The notes beneath the pieces are model-generated. The model ran no database searches, was not told where the DNA came from, and was given only the letters and a program-made list of their open reading frames with translations. This document shows, in pieces, positions 5,459-5,732 of a stretch of DNA of 5,732 nucleotides. Origin of the DNA: Candidatus Hydrogenedentota bacterium (GTDB lineage: Bacteria > Hydrogenedentota > Hydrogenedentia > Hydrogenedentales > CAITNO01); assembly GCA_011046175.1 (NCBI GenBank), contig DSBB01000222.1, positions 1 through 5,732 of the forward strand, written 5' to 3'. Made by a program: the position numbers and the translations under genes. Position 1 is the first letter of the stretch; every line of letters starts with the position of its first letter.

Positions 5459-5732
5459 TTATCCGCCCACAATTCGTTTGCGGAAGGCCCTTAATTCGGG
5501 CAATCCGAAAAACATGCAAATACCGCCGTATGCGATCCCCCCGGCGATGCTTGCGCCCGCGAGTACGGTAAATTTTGCCAGAAATGTTTCCGCCCCCAGC
5601 CACGTTTCCAGCGCGCCGGCGCTGTAAGCAGCCGCCAGACCCAGCGCTGCCGCAGCGGCGCATATTACGGCAAGCGCCCGCGCAAAGGAGGCGTTCCACA
5701 ACACCCCGCCCTTCTTACTCAACAACACATAG
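5459..5732 (-). CDS. murJ: Probable lipid II flippase MurJ, C-terminal end (partial)
   Basis: Only the last 90 or so residues are present; the frame is open to the window edge, so the true start lies outside. The fragment has a short basic segment (LLSKKGG), a hydrophobic helix (about ASFARALAVICAAAAALGLA), a short linker and a second helix, ending in FGLPELRAFRKRIVGG. This matches the last two membrane segments and the basic LxELRxxxxR tail of MurJ/MviN proteins, which flip the peptidoglycan precursor lipid II across the inner membrane. The match is by pattern, and a related flippase of the same superfamily cannot be excluded. It is 314 bp upstream of the symporter and probably transcribed separately. 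Confidence 0.7.
   Translation of the reverse strand, partial: YVLLSKKGGVLWNASFARALAVICAAAAALGLAAAYSAGALETWLGAETFLAKFTVLAGASIAGGIAYGGICMFFGLPELRAFRKRIVGG

Overview
The window carries one transporter and metabolism gene cluster, read entirely on the minus strand, plus the 3' end of an unrelated cell-wall gene at the right edge. Gene order, moderately GC-rich coding DNA and the presence of a DUF6807 ('PmoA-like') gene beside an SGLT-like sodium symporter suggest a bacterium of the Planctomycetes/Verrucomicrobia/Lentisphaerae/Kiritimatiellota type, probably from a metagenome or a little-studied genome. This placement is inference from gene content, not from a marker gene.

Layout from right to left, in the direction of transcription: (1) 5732-5459, the C-terminal end of a probable MurJ/MviN lipid II flippase, cut by the window edge. 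(2) 5458-5145, a 314-bp intergenic region with a candidate promoter, a small GC-rich inverted repeat and a clear ribosome binding site. (3) 5144-3492, a sodium/sugar symporter of the SSS (SLC5) family with a binding-site pattern close to animal SGLT1. (4) 3445-2444, a ribose/xylose-type (RbsC family) ABC permease with no ATPase or binding-protein gene beside it. (5) 2390-1446, a DUF6807 protein. (6) 1366-464, a stand-alone 2-oxoacid dehydrogenase E2-type acyltransferase catalytic domain with no lipoyl domain. (7) 463-1, a roughly 45% GC non-coding region with two long hairpins and a partly repeated 43-bp module.

Genes 3 to 6 are co-directional with gaps of 46, 53 and 79 bp, and each has its own Shine-Dalgarno sequence, so they probably form one operon. 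A reasonable reading is import of a sugar or sugar derivative by two routes (sodium-driven and ABC-type) and processing by the DUF6807 protein. The acyltransferase-like protein has no obvious partner here, and the substrate cannot be read from sequence.

The least explained parts are the hairpin-plus-module repeats at the left end and the E2-like protein, which has a basic insertion and an altered active-site motif. I see no CRISPR array, tRNA, rRNA, transposase or defence system.
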